64,000 nt of DNA from Solea solea (taxonomy: Eukaryota; Chordata; Actinopteri; Pleuronectiformes; Soleidae). Shown piece by piece: positions 12,001-24,932 of this stretch (position 1 is the stretch's first letter; each line of letters starts with the position of its first letter). Under the pieces are notes generated by a model. It had not been told where the DNA came from. It made no database searches and worked only from the letters and a program-made list of their open reading frames with translations. Both the position numbers and the translations under genes were made by a program. Location of the stretch: NCBI RefSeq assembly GCF_958295425.1, contig NC_081142.1, forward strand, positions 4,234,917 through 4,298,916, written 5' to 3'.

Positions 12001-15000
12001 TAAACTGACAGCAAATTAACGGCATTTGAAATGGTGATAACAAGTGCGGCTGCAGTCTGCTTACACTTGTGTTTTTGTTATGTTGCTCTTGTGCATGTTG
12101 TTTTTCTTACATTTTGCTTGTGTCTTGACTTACTCCCAACTCCAAAATGATGACAGGAATGTTTGTATTGTCTCTCTCAGCAACTTCATACACTGGAGAA
12201 AGACTTGGTGTCAGCGTGTGACCTCCTGGGGGTTGGAGCGGAGTATGCTCGAGTGGTGGGCTCAGAATATACCAGGTAAAGGTCACTCAACAACAAACTT
12301 CTCACACACTGCATGCTCTTTAGTGCCCTGGTTTGCTACTACTATTATTATAGCCCAAGATTTGCCTTTTTTGATTAGCACATTTCTGTTTCCATTCCAT
12401 TTTTGATTATGACACCTCACTATTAATCTGAAGTACACAGAAACAAAATATTTATATAAAAATAATCAACCCTAAACTGGCCATTTTAGTCGAACACAGT
12501 CACTGTGTTCTTGTTCCCATGTTCATGTACAGGATATGTTAATTTAAAGACTATTCCAAATTACATAATGAAGCCCATTTATTGGGACAAATTAACATAA
12601 AGCACTACAATGTTGCCATCACATAGAAAGTATTGTTTTAAGTGACGTTTTTTTTTTTATTATTTAACCAAAAGTAAAATATTGCAGCTGTAGCAATATA
12701 TTTGAATAATTTAAAAATACTGACTTGATGTTTTTGCATTTTTTAGGGCACTGTTTCTCCTTAGTAAAGGAATGGTAAGTCCTGTTATACTTTATTTGTA
12801 CCTTTAGACATTTTCAATTACAATAACAGTTTTCTTGCATATTTAATATGAATAAAATGTTATTCTGTATAACAACACAAAAGTAAAAGTTTCACAAAGT
12901 TTGTTGAAAAGACATCAGATTTTTTCAAACGTTATATTGAGGTCAGTGCTTTCTTTTTCTTCTGTAGTTGTTGCTAATGGAGAGGAAACTCGGGGAGGTA
13001 CATCCTCTTCTCACACTGTGCGGAACTATTGTAGAAAACTGGCAGGGAAACCCGATCCAAAAGGAGTCCCTCAGGGTCTTCTTCCTGGTCCTACAGGTCA
13101 CACATTACCTGGATGCTGGACAGGTAGGAGATTCAATCTGAAAAAGATGGAAAACTTAACAGGCATGTTAATGATTACTGAGAAAAAAAAAATGCTTTTT
13201 ATGCCCTTGTCCCATCAGGTGAAGAGTGTCAAGCCATGTCTGAAGCAGTTGCAGCAGTGCATCCAGACCATCTCGACACTCCATGATGATGAGATTCTTC
13301 CAACCAACCCAGCCGATCTCTTCCACTGGCTGCCCAAGGAGCACATGTGTGTCCTCGTCTACTTGGTAATGCCACTTCTTCTGTCTATATGCCGCATTTG
13401 AGCAATTATCTAAAGTCTTCTACTGTAGGTCTTTTTAAAAAGCACAAGTGCTGTCATAACAGCACTTTTCTCCCCCCTCACCTTTGGTTTTAGTCAAAGA
13501 GCTTTTGTTGTTTTTACATTAGTAACAAGCTACCAGACCTGACAGTCAGCACTGCACAATGACAGGTACAAAGTCTAGAGTGTGAAAGAGAGATTCCTAT
13601 GTGCCTCTCATGCACAGTCGCAGGTGAAAAGGTCTGCCTGTCTACACTGACAGTAATACGGTTGTTGTTGATAACTCAAGCACAGGATAGAGCAATGGTG
13701 CAAGTGAGCACGGAGCAAACAGTGCTGCAAATAGGATAGTACACAAATACATGACGGAACACTGAGTTATGATCTCTTATGTCATTATGAGGGGTGAAAC
13801 CAAATTAGACTGGCGGGCTGCCATAGTCTAGATAATTAATGGGAAGCACTTGCGTTTGACGTGTGTTTTGTACTATACTAACCCCCATTGTTAGTTTTAT
13901 ACAACAGCAGTGAAATGAATTGGTTTGCAGTGTTAAATGTTTACTATTTCTTGTCATTTTACAGGTGACAGTCATGCACTCCATGCAAGCAGGCTACCTG
14001 GAGAAAGCTCAGAAGTACACAGACAAGGCTCTAATGCAGCTAGAGAAACTAAAAAGTGAGCTACTACCACTCTGTGTTTCTGTGCTTTTCAAAACCAAAT
14101 GTCAGCATGATTAACAGAAAAATAAGCAACTATTGTTTTCAGCATTTAAACACATTCTGCTTCACTGTGATTCATTCAGTGCTGGACTGCAGCCCCATCC
14201 TCTCTACATTTCAAGTCATCCTACTGGAACACATTATCATGTGTCGACTTGTCACGGGCCACAAGGCCACTGCGTTACAAGAGGTACATTGTTTTGCTTT
14301 AAATGGACATCAGTTGAGATTTTCTGTATTGAACTGTGCAAAGGATACAGTTAAACAACATGGAGACTTGAATTTTGTAGCATCTCATGATGGTGATTTG
14401 CACACTCAAATGAGCATGTGAAAATTAACAGTGGCTCTCTGTCCTGTTTGTCCAGATCTCACAGGTGTGCCAGCTGTGCCAACAGTCCCCCAGGTTATTT
14501 ACCAACCATGCTGCTCAGCTTCACACGCTTTTAGTGAGTATTTCAAACCTAAACTGGCTTCGACTTTTGTTTGCAATGCCAAGTGTGAAAATTCAGAGGA
14601 CATGGTCAGAATGATGTTGTTTACCTGAAATGTCAACTAAACTATGATGTAGTTTTTAGTGGTTTTGTGGTTGTTTTATTTAAAGTAACTTTTACCGATT
14701 TAACTAATTTAATACTTGAATTGAAAGTTATATTTTGAAGCTTTTGTTTTTCAGCAGGACAACCATGTGATAGAAATGTATTTTTAGCATATTAGCAACA
14801 ATAAGAAAGTAGTGTAATCACATTGTTTTCCCTACGGAAATGTAATACATCCAAAAAAACAGACTGCAAACTAACGTTATGAACTGTAAAAACTATACAA
14901 AAACGAATGAAACCTCATTAGACTTGTACATCTCTAGTATTCGATCCTCCTAGATATTCCCTGTTCTTTATATCCCAGGGTCTGTACTGTATCTCGGTGA

Positions 15001-17782
15001 ATTGTATGGACAATGCAGAGGCACAGTTCACTGCAGCTTTGCGGGTGAGTATGTGGTGATGTTGCTGTCTCTCCTAAGATACTTTCACCAGTATTTTCTC
15101 TACTGTATTTATTCCATCTGCTGTTCCTACCTTCTTTCATCTTAAACATTTCTTATGTTGTTGTTGTTGCTGCGGTCAGCTTACCACACACCAGGAACTG
15201 TGGACATACATTGTAACCAACTTGGCCAGTGTCTACATACGGGAAGGAAACCGACACCAGGAGGTCAGTTAAAAAATAATGACAATGAGTTGCTTGTTTA
15301 ACAATTACAAAACTGTAATGTTTGCTGAAGTAGTTTGACTCCTGGAAGAAGTAGTTTGCCCAGCTTTGTTGTTTGAGTGGTTAATCTTACCATTACCTGG
15401 TTTGTCCACCAGAGGGCACGTGTGTTTCCAACAGTTGGCAGAAAACCATACTACGTACAGATAATCAATTTAAGACATCCTTGTCTTGTCTTAAGTTTAA
15501 CAAAACACATGACCATTGTAGTAACCTTGGATAAAAGTGCACTCTTATTTTGAAAATATACATGGAGACAACCCCTGAAAATGAATAACTGATATTTGAT
15601 TTTCAGCTGTACAGCCTTTTAGAGAGAATAAACCCTGACCACAACTTCCCAGTAAGGTAAGCAGAAATACAGAGAAACAACAGAGAAAATACATTTCAAG
15701 TCTTGAGTTGAAAGGTGTTTTTGTTATTATGTGTTGATTTACTGGTCCTTGTGTTTGATTCAGTTCCCATTGCCTCCGCGCTGCTGCCTTCTACATCAGG
15801 GGTCTCCTGTCTTTCTTTCAAGGACGCTATAACGAGGCCAAGTATGTCACAATCTCAATGGATTCCTGCCAACACACAACCTTCTGGTCCACTGTGCATT
15901 GATGCATAATTGTATTTATTTGTGTTTCAGACGTTTCCTAAGAGAAACCCTGAAGATGTCTAATGCCGAGGACCTGAACAGACTGACTGCCTGCTCTCTG
16001 GTTCTGCTGGGACACATATTCTATGTACTGGGCAACCACAGAGTAAGACCGAATGCACAACCCATGTGTCTTATGTTTGTAGAATTGGTATTGATCTGTT
16101 ACTATTTGAGTGATCAATTGGGTTTCATTGTTGACCTATTTACATTTGTTAAGAAATACATTATTTTGTTATGAGAAACTACCAGTATGATCACTTTATG
16201 ATTCATTTTAACAGATTATATTGTCTTAATATTCTAGTATGCTAACTACTACAGTTAAAGGTACAGTGTGTAAACTTTAGTAATTGGTGAAGTTGCATGT
16301 TGCAGCTGTATATCCCTCACGTCACCCTTCTCCTTCACATGTGTTGGAGAGCCTATGTAGCTGTTTAGTTTTTAAAAACTTAAGTATAATTATATATTTA
16401 ATTTCTGCCATTTTACTATTTGTTTTACTCACCGTACTTGTAAGATAGATTTATTACTGGACACAAAACTGACATTTCAAAACCCCTCATAATGTTCACT
16501 TTGTTCTCATTTAAAGGAAAGCAACAACATGGTTGTGCCTGCAATGCAGCTGGCCAGCAAGATCCCCGACATGTCTGTTCAACTCTGGTCTTCAGCTCTG
16601 TTGAAAGGTATTTTTATTCCTCCTCTCTATCATGTGAACCGTTATTTATGCTCTTTGGCTTGTCACCCTTATTTCAGCAGTTGGGATACTAAACATTGTG
16701 GTCACGATATTTCTCTCTACCTTTTTCTGGATGTGCTGTTGCAAACACGCTACAGAGTGAGCTGATGTTTAACGACCTTCAAGCCTTTTAAACTGACCCT
16801 CAGTTACGCTTGAACTTACTTTGCCTGATTTGAGTCATTGAGTGACATACTTTTCACGGTGCACCAACCAAGTAGCAACCAGTAATGAAGTCACCCATAA
16901 GAATCTGAACTGAATCTGATTTGCAATTTGACCGGCGACATGTTGAGCTTTTGCAATTGGAATTTAACAGACGTCACCCGCAACCACCTGTTGGACAATA
17001 CCAGCTGTCAATCACGCTGGTGTCCACTCGCCATGATTTATCGTCTGTTTTCCTCTAAATGTCAACATTATTTACAAAGTCAACATCAAATTCAATAGAA
17101 GAAGAAACTAGCAGTTGAGACCATTAACTCCTCAGGAAAACAGTTTATTGATGTTGTAAATCCATGAAGAATGGATTACTCTCTGAAAACTTCCATTCTA
17201 ACAGTTATTTTTGCAACCAGCAGCGTCGCCCCCTGGTGGCTTTTCAATTTACCGCTTCCTTAGCCTCATTTGGCAGACCACTTTTTTTATATATGGTCTG
17301 TGGTTACTACCCACTCATTAATGTATATAGTGGGATAATAATTCAGTCAGCCATCAAATGTTTTTGAAGCTGAAGGTAAAATAATTGTGCAGTGTTGCTG
17401 TAAGATACAAACTGTAGTCAGACCATGTAGTTTGACCACTTGCTTTGCTTGCAGATCTGAACAAGGCCCTCGGGAACAATATAGATGCACATGAAGCGGC
17501 CCAGATGCACCAGAACTTCTCCCAGCAGCTGCTGCAGGACCACATCGCTGCCTGCAGCCTCCCCGAGCATAACCTCATCAGTGTATGTCAACCAGACAAA
17601 TGTGTTTTTGAAATGTTATCATATCATTTTATTTTACTGTTTTTTGTTCTGGGTGGACCTGTGTACTGCAGTGCTGAGATTACAGCATTTCTCTCTTGTT
17701 TTTCCAGTGGACTGATGGCCCTCCTCCTGTCCAGATCCAAGCCCAGAACGGCCCCACCACCAGCCTTGCAAGCCTGCTATGA
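9087..17782 (+). CDS. mau2: MAU2 sister chromatid cohesion factor (SCC4 subunit of the cohesin loader)
   Basis: Eighteen coding exons: 9087-9320, 9626-9709, 11505-11600, 12181-12275, 12747-12774, 12968-13123, 13219-13365, 13965-14055, 14180-14283, 14456-14533, 14979-15044, 15180-15263, 15607-15656, 15764-15841, 15931-16042, 16517-16607, 17455-17582, 17708-17782. They total 1797 bases (598 aa plus stop), all GT-AG with frame kept. The protein matches human MAU2 (about 613 aa) almost residue for residue, as in [20 protein letters not shown] near the N-terminus and [11 protein letters not shown] at the end. It lacks the alanine/glutamine-rich human N-terminal extension. By family knowledge MAU2 is an all-helical TPR-like superhelix that wraps the NIPBL N-terminus and helps load cohesin onto chromatin. 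Exon 5 is only 28 bases. The ATG at 9087 has a favourable context (AAAATGG). Confidence in identity is very high. Confidence 0.97.
10233..10740 (+). mobile_element. Degenerate Tc1/mariner transposase fragment in mau2 intron 2
   Basis: Plus-strand frames keep recognisable pieces of a fish Tc1-type DDE transposase. [19 protein letters not shown] is read near 10270-10335. [15 protein letters not shown] is read near 10470-10515. [12 protein letters not shown] is near 10590-10630. These pieces lie in different frames, and the central catalytic stretch is deleted, so no active enzyme could be made. The 3' flank (TTCAATTGCCAATATGTC) continues the element. It is a different Tc1 lineage from the remnants at 6257-7013. 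Confidence 0.8.
17040..17300 (+). repeat. Teleost interspersed repeat (CGCCCCCTGGTGGC type), mau2 intron
   Basis: The landmark is TTTTGCAACCAGCAGCGTCG followed directly by CCCCCTGGTGGC, preceded by a GCAGTTGAGACCATTAACTC block. A second copy in the opposite orientation lies at 62985-63140. This is a frequent fish interspersed repeat; I do not assign a family. Confidence 0.6.
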
Positions 17783-18363
17783 GGAGGCTTCTATTTTGCA
17801 TAATAACAGTAGCTGGTGTATTATCACTAGCAACAGATTGATGCCTAACAGCATGTTATTAGAGGAATTTAACCAGTGACAAACTTTGAGCCTTCAATTG
17901 ATTTGATTCCTTTTTGTCTGCTATTACATTTTCAAAAGTTGTTTAACAGTCACAGCTACTGTTGTACATGTATTTCATCCTCTCTGATGGCTTGGATTGG
18001 CAGGACATTAGGGGTACGGTTGGACTGCTACAAGCAGCACCTTTGCAAAAAAAAATGGCTTCCTTGCCTCTGAAATGGAGCGTCATTCTCGACAATTGAC
18101 TGTTTTTTTTCCCATTTATTGGAAAAAACGAGGCGATAGCTGGGTGGGGCAGTAAAGAAATGTAGAAAAAAAATTAATTTATTCATGTTGATATTTTTAT
18201 AACTCTTGGTAAATATTTTACATCTTGCCTTTTTTGTATGGATGCAGTTTTTCTTTTTCGTGCATGAAGTTACTGAGGAGGACCCCTTGTACAGTACTTT
18301 CTAACCTGGGTTGCTAACAATTAATTCTTGGTAGATCATTTTTGTACAAAATCTCATATTACA

Positions 18364-18369
18364 AATAAA
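18364..18369 (+). promoter_or_regulatory. mau2: Candidate proximal poly(A) signal of mau2
   Basis: A canonical AATAAA lies 582 bases after the mau2 stop codon. A second canonical site lies at 18984, so the gene may use alternative 3' ends. Confidence 0.45.
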
Positions 18370-18983
18370 ATGGAGACCTCTTGTAATATATTTTCACAGA
18401 ATAATCAGTTGATCGGTTGGCAGTGTACATTGTTTTGGGATAGCACACTATCAGTTGTGTGCAGTTCTTCTTTGGACCAGAAGATGCCTCTGTTGGGTCT
18501 ATTTAACTACTTCTGGGTTTTATATCATTTGAAAGCTACCTTTTAAAAAGAAAAAAAAAAAAAAAAGAAAGAAAAAAATACTCCTTCAACTAATGTATTT
18601 TTTTGGAAGTTCCATAATGTATGAATCCTTATTGATGTATTCATTTTTACAAATCATGTTAAGACTTTTGGAGCTTACAATAATCTTCAAATATTTGAAA
18701 GTGGATTTATTTTATTTTATGTTTTAATTTGTCTTGATAGATCAACTTTCTTTACTGTATGTTTGTATAGATTCACCACTTGTTGAACGTTTATTGTACA
18801 GTGACTTTTTTATGAAGTCAATTTAGGAAAGTGTGTTAATGTATTTTTAGGTATCCTCTCTAGAAATCACAATGCTTGGTATTTAAGACACTCTGTACGG
18901 ACACAGTTTAAACTTAAGTACTAGCCACATTCTATCCAATGCCTCTGTTTTTAATGCTAACAATGATTTTAATTTTTTTTTTC

Positions 18984-18989
18984 AATAAA
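18984..18989 (+). promoter_or_regulatory. mau2: Candidate distal poly(A) signal of mau2
   Basis: AATAAA occurs in an AT-rich 3'UTR-like stretch about 1.2 kb past the stop, followed by T/GT-rich sequence typical of a downstream element. No coding sequence follows until gatad2a. Confidence 0.5.
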
Positions 18990-19009
18990 AATACGATTGA
19001 AAGTTTTTA

Positions 19010-20900
19010 TGCATTGATTCTACTTCAACTTTGTAGATAAAATAGTTGAGTTTATTGGATTAGTTGTATCGGGATTATGGGCTTGTGTGAAAACGTATGC
19101 TCAGATAATTATGTTGATTGGAAGCCAAACTTGACAATGCACACAACTGTCCTGTTCGCTCCTGCTTTTTGGTCTTATCATAAAGGAAAAAAACACATGG
19201 CTACAGTGTTGCACTGTGCAACCATTCATGTGCACCTGAGGAGCATTAAAAAACACTTTTTAAGACCACCCTGGAACAGTAAACTATACCTACTCCACAC
19301 TCAGCCTTTTATGCCTCCTCTGGGATCAACACTGCACAAACACAAAGCTGGACCAGGACTAGTATTTGCTTCACCTTCATTCCTATCATTCTTGAATAAT
19401 TTGGTGGTGGGAGACATGTACTTTCAACCATCATCCATCCTGAAGCTCATATAGAAGATTAATGATGCCCAAATGTTCTGCATTGTTCAGCGTATAGTAT
19501 TGTTATCATTCAGGCTCTCTGCGAAGTTTTGAAATTAGGAATTTAGTGAATAGCCAAAATAAATCCCACATAAACGACAGGTCAAAATCAGGGCCTAAAG
19601 AAGTGGTTGTCAATTTGTGTAGTGCAGTTCTGTGGAAAGTGCACGTGTCTTGAAAGATATGAAGACCATGGGGATCATAAAGACCTCGAGGACAATGATT
19701 ACCCACCAATCTTGGCACTGTTTGGGGGGCCTCTTACTCCAGGAGGATGCCTTTGGGTTTGTTTCACTGTGTTGTCATTTATTCAGGAAAAAAATGTTTG
19801 ACAGAACAGTCAAAGTGTCAATTTGAATCATGTGGTAGTAGACGGTAATTTCAAAAGTAGTTTTCTAAGAACTTCCATTTGCACACAAAAGCCAGAGTCA
19901 CAATAAAGTCTCAAGACACACAAAATACCGCATGACAAGTGACGTGTGTTGGTCACATGTAATAAGCTGTAACATATTACTGTGCTCAATGTAATATGGC
20001 AACTCTGGGTATTGTTGTGAAAGCAAATGCTCTATAACACAGCTAATAATGACCATATGGACTGACAAGCATGTAGTATATAGAAACTCATAAAGTGTGT
20101 CTAACTTCAAAAAATAATTTTAAACATCTAAAATTAAAGGGTCAGGTAGGTCTATGACATTTTAGGATTAGTTTATATCCATAGGTTTCTAAACTTCCAG
20201 AAGACTGCAAGCTTTTTAAGCTTACTTGTACGCAAGATTGCCTCATTACATTTAATGCATTATACTATGCATAGATACATAAACTCCATTGTGTCTGTTA
20301 CAAGCAAACAATGCCATTTTCCCAGACAGCATACTGAAGGTGTGTACAATAGTATTACCACAAAGTTGTTTGTGGTGAATTTACATTATCAGTATAAATA
20401 TGAATAGAGAAAACTGTCGTGAGTGACTTGAAAAAGTTATCCAACTCACCAGCATTCAGTCCTAGTGATTTACTTTGAAGTGCCATAAAGGGTAAGCAAA
20501 TTTGTTTAATTATCTTATTCTTGTTTTTCACTTTAAAAATGTTCACTGAAAACATATTGTTCTCGTCTTACATCCCTTTCGTCTCATTGCATATCTTACA
20601 TTATATCATTTTTCAATTATTGCAATAATATGGTGAATTGCAGTTATTTTTGTTCAGGATAATCATCACGAATGTGTTTAATGTATGACACAAGACAAAG
20701 CTGTATTTCCAACTGGTTGTTATCTAAAACATGGATTCATTATTCTCCTCAAATTATAAAGTTAATGTTCCCGTTTAATTGTCCGGTTTTTGTATTTATT
20801 TATTTGCTTATTCTTGTTGTACATCCGCTTAGTAGTCCCAAACGCATCATTCTTTCCCTGTATTTCAGCAGTTGTAAACTTATAATTTCCGAGGTGTGTA
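19010..20900. other. Intergenic sequence between mau2 and gatad2a
   Basis: Only short frames with no recognisable protein similarity occur on either strand, with unremarkable AT-rich composition and no strong repeat signature. No gene is supported. Confidence 0.6.
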
Positions 20901-21800
20901 TGAACGCAGCATGACGCCGCCTGTGGTGGCTCATTACATTATCTGGCAACCGGAGTCGCAGCGGACAGAAGAGTGGGGATCCCCGGGATTTTTTTTTACG
21001 CCGAAGCCAGGATCAAACATCTGAAAATCGCGGGGGAACTCGGCTAAGCTCCTCCTAGACTTCGTAAGTTCGCGTATTCCATCATCATATTAACTCGTTC
21101 AATATTTTTTAATTTTTCAATTAAATTGTGACGACGGAGGAAGTTTCTCTCGCCGTTAGCTCGGCTAACGTAAGTTAAGCTAGCTAGCATGGCTTGATCT
21201 CAGCTAACGTGCAAGGTAGCAGTTTGTGTGTCGCCCAGCGGCGCACATACACCTTCCGAGCATGGACTGCTACACACAAACCGCCTCAAAAGTGGACTAA
21301 TAAAAAAAACAAACTTCATCGACAAACTTATTTTGGGATGCCCGAATAGTAAGATGTCATGTAAGTTGTTGTTTGTGTTTACTTTTATTGGAGCGACGAA
21401 ACTCTGAGAGAAAAGCTTAATTAAATATAATTAAAGCACGATTATTTGTGAATATGTTCAGCGAGTGTCTGTCTGGGCAGACGAGTGTCCAGGGAGTTAG
21501 CGTTAGCCGGCTAACTTAGCTCGCGAGTTAGCCACTAGCGGCTCAGTAAGGACGGTGTCGGTTTCATTGTCTGTCGTGTAAAGCTATGCGGACACACACT
21601 GACATCGACGCGAAATATCACACGCCACAGCACACTTAAAGGAACACCTACTCTGCTTGTTGGTGGCTTTCACTGAATCTGTGAAAACTGATGAAAACCA
21701 CAATTGAATGTTAGCTCGCTTTAGTTAGCCACTGGGTTTGTAGCCGGACAGATGGACAGGTTGTTGTTGGCAAGCCAAGTTAACGTTAGCATGTGATAGC
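20900..21800 (+). promoter_or_regulatory. gatad2a: GC/CpG-rich promoter region and first exon area of gatad2a
   Basis: CpG frequency rises sharply from about 20930, consistent with a CpG-island-type promoter. A non-coding first exon probably ends at 21063, where CTTC meets a strong GTAAGTTCGC donor; the next matching acceptor before a start codon is at 34393. Downstream the region contains an unusual cluster of GTTAGC/GCTAAC hexamers (21155-21790). Confidence 0.6.
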
Positions 21801-22052
21801 CTGTTGTTGTTGATGGGTAAGTTGAAGATAAGCAGCCAGATATTTCAGGCGACGTTGGGTTACCAAAGTTTGTGCAAACATTGTGACCAGTATTGCCACC
21901 GGTTATTGTTTAACCGATCGCTCTTCTTAGACGTAGGTGAGTATTGTTGTGGCTTTAAGAGCCACTGATCTCAGAACTTTGTCAGATTAGCTCAACCGTG
22001 AAAAGCCTGTTTTTATGGAGGCGTAATGGTGGACGATTGTGCCTCCGTCGGA

Positions 22053-22074
22053 GTGTGTGTGTGTGTGTGTGTGT
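22053..22074. repeat. GT microsatellite
   Basis: Eleven uninterrupted GT units lie in the first intron of gatad2a, near the CpG-rich promoter. Confidence 0.95.
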
Positions 22075-24414
22075 CTGTCCACCACGGATTAGTTGCTGTC
22101 GCCAACGCCAGATCACAGGCAAACATATGGTGGATTTGTTTTATATCGGATTATTAATGTCCGTCAACTCTATTAAAATGTATCACTCGGTGCATTTACA
22201 TATCTTACTTTCAAGTATGCAGTTATTCTCTGAAACTACTATATCGATCGTCCCCGTTGAACTCGGCCATTTGAAGCCTCTTTTGTGATCCGCATTCTTT
22301 GATGATGTAAGGATGTATTGTCTCCAAGATGTCTCTCTTAGGGCTTCTGTATTCAGTGATGTATTCAATCTGTCACCTCAATCAACATCAAGCTGTAAAC
22401 CATGGGTTTGAGAGGACACTTAATATTGTATTCACGCGTCTTTGATGTGCGTTTATGCTGAACACCTCTGATTATATATTAGTGTTGTCACTCTTGTCTA
22501 GTGATGGGGGCCAGGGTTTTCTGGCCAAAATTATGATCATGAAGAGAAAAAGGATACAAAAAAGATTAGTTGATATTGTTTATTACTAAACAATGTCAGA
22601 TAGCTGATGACCGAGTTTTGCTCCTGAGTGAACGTTGAAGAAAGTGTGGTTTTAAACTGCTCAATAGAGAGAAAAACACTTGTTAAACAGAAACATTTAG
22701 CAAATCTGAAACAAACCATTCATGGCAATTCTGTGTTGTGTCTCAAAATTTGCTAGTGCATGCACATTATATTATGTATTGGACCTTTGATATTGAAGAA
22801 ACTATATCGGAGTATACATTGTTATTTAAATATATGCCCAGCATTGGGACATGTCACTTTACATTAGAGGATATCCAGACAGACGTGACTTCAGATCTCC
22901 TTTGATTCTGCTTTATCCAATACAACTGTATTCTTATGGAATTGACTTGCTCTAGGTGCTTTTTTTTTTTATTTCCTTTTGCTCAGTTGCAGCCTGTGCT
23001 GTTCAACCTTCATGCTCAGCCATGGTTATTAAAGTGGGAATCCAATGTGTACAGAGTTCTACTATGCTCAGTTAAAGTTAAAGATGTTATTGTCAAAATC
23101 ATAGTTATGCACCAAAAGCAAGATGAACTTGCTCAACTGCATTGTGTTGTTCCTTCCTATTTGAACCATGAGAGATATTAAAATGAAAATTACACACAGA
23201 GCAACTCTTTATATTTATATTTATAGCCAAGGAAATGTAAGATAGATTCCCTTTGTGTGCCTTTTTGTTTTTAGTCTTTTCTAAGGATAAACACCATGTA
23301 TTTCTAATAGTGGTTATAACTCTTTGCAGGCTGTCATGACATAGCCCTTATTGTTTTCATCCATCCACATCTCAGTGTTTTCCCTATCATTGTAAGTCTT
23401 AGGTTCAGGCTGCAGCAGTTGAGCATTTGTGCACGGTGCTTGAACTAATGAATGGAAACACTTGGACCTCTGTACTGCTCTGGAGAGAGGAGATGCCACA
23501 TTGGCACCAGAATAAGTCACTTTTTCCTTTGAAACATATTTATGAAAATATGAGGGTTGTCCTGTATTTCAGAACTAAACAGTGGTATTTTACTTAATTT
23601 TGTCATTTATTGTTGCTATGCTAGTAAGTGTTTTCAAGTACTTTTATAGTGAGTCACTTAGTTAATCACTGTGTATGTGTTTTGGTGGTCCAGTTGATCT
23701 GTAGGAGTTTTCTGGAGGCTGATTGTAGCATGTTCTACAGCTACAGTGGAAACAAATTCATGAGTGAAAACAAGTATCGTAATGTGACGTCTTTACTTGA
23801 AAAATGAATAGGACAGAAAATCTGTCATAACAAAGAAGTGCTGTGTTCATCTTGGATGAGCTCAAAGTGATTAATGTAAAAAAAAAAAAGGAGATAAGAA
23901 TCGAATGGCAACAGTATCTGAATATTGGCTCCTGAGCAGTCTGCAGACACCCAACCTAAAATGTTTAAGCAGCCACAGACTTTCATTCAGTAGAGGAGAA
24001 AATTGCATTTTCCCATTGACAATAGCTGTTGTACTTTTGGCATTCTTTGTAGTGCACACAAAAATGTCAAGGTTAACTGCAGGACTTGGCCCTCTCCATC
24101 AGTAAACACATTTGTTTAACTTTATTTCTTGGTGTCTGTGTATCGTGGAAAAACAACAGTCGTGTTGTATTTTTTTTAAACAAATATTAGAATAATAATG
24201 ATCCACAAATTATACAATATGCAAATTTTCACACCAGCAACCCCCAGAAACCAAGGGATTACACACTGCATCTTGCTGAGATCGTTATAATAACGGCAAC
24301 TGTGAGCTCTCTGTGGGGATATGTTTAAACACAGTAGTCTGGTTGAGAATCATCACAGTTGTGAAAAGATTAAAATTTATATTGTAGTCATAATACTATA
24401 TTCATATTTGTTTT

Positions 24415-24596
24415 TTTGTATATTTATACTTATTCATAGAACAAATCTACTGTACATATATATTCATATTCTTGCACTTTCTGCTTGTTGCACTTCTGGT
24501 GAGATGCAAACCTCATTTCGTTACCCGAAACTTGTATTTGCGTAATGACAATAAAGTTGAATCTCATCTCATCTCAAAAGGGAATGCAGCTGAAGC
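24415..24596 (+). mobile_element. Non-LTR retrotransposon 3' end
   Basis: The block from TACTGTACATATATATTCAT through GCACTTCTGGTGAGATGCAA to GACAATAAAGTTGAATC, with a tail of ATCTC repeats, is the familiar 3' terminus of fish non-LTR retrotransposons. The simple-repeat tail supports target-primed insertion on the plus strand. No coding part is attached (5' truncated). The family is not assigned. Confidence 0.6.
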
Positions 24597-24774
24597 CAAG
24601 TCTCAACAAAGTGCTAACCTTGAGATAATGTATGTTGTGTGATTTAGAATTGAAAATTTAATTTAATTGAAAAATTACAATTGATTTGGATATGAAATGA
24701 GGATCCTTGTTTTACTCTCCTCTTTAATATGATTCCACAGTGGAATAGGAAATAGACTGAAGGTATAAGTCTAA

Positions 24775-24932
24775 TGGCGCATTTCCACCGGCTCTATTCG
24801 CCTTGCCACACCACGTTTTAAGTAGCGTTTCCACTAGCATAGTACCTGGTACCAGGTACTTTTTTGTAGTGGAGAGGCAACCTAATTGGGCCGCGTCGTG
24901 GCGAGGTGAGTGGAGTCGGTGGAAATATGCCA
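24775..24932. mobile_element. Short MITE-like element with terminal inverted repeats
   Basis: The left end TGGCGCATTTCCACCGGCTC is mirrored by a right end whose reverse complement reads TGGCATATTTCCACCGACTC (17 of 20 positions identical). The centre holds a GTACCTGGTACC palindrome and a GTACTTTTTTGTAGTGGAGA block. At 158 bp with no coding capacity this fits a non-autonomous DNA transposon. Related sequence occurs at 37248-37900. Confidence 0.7.
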
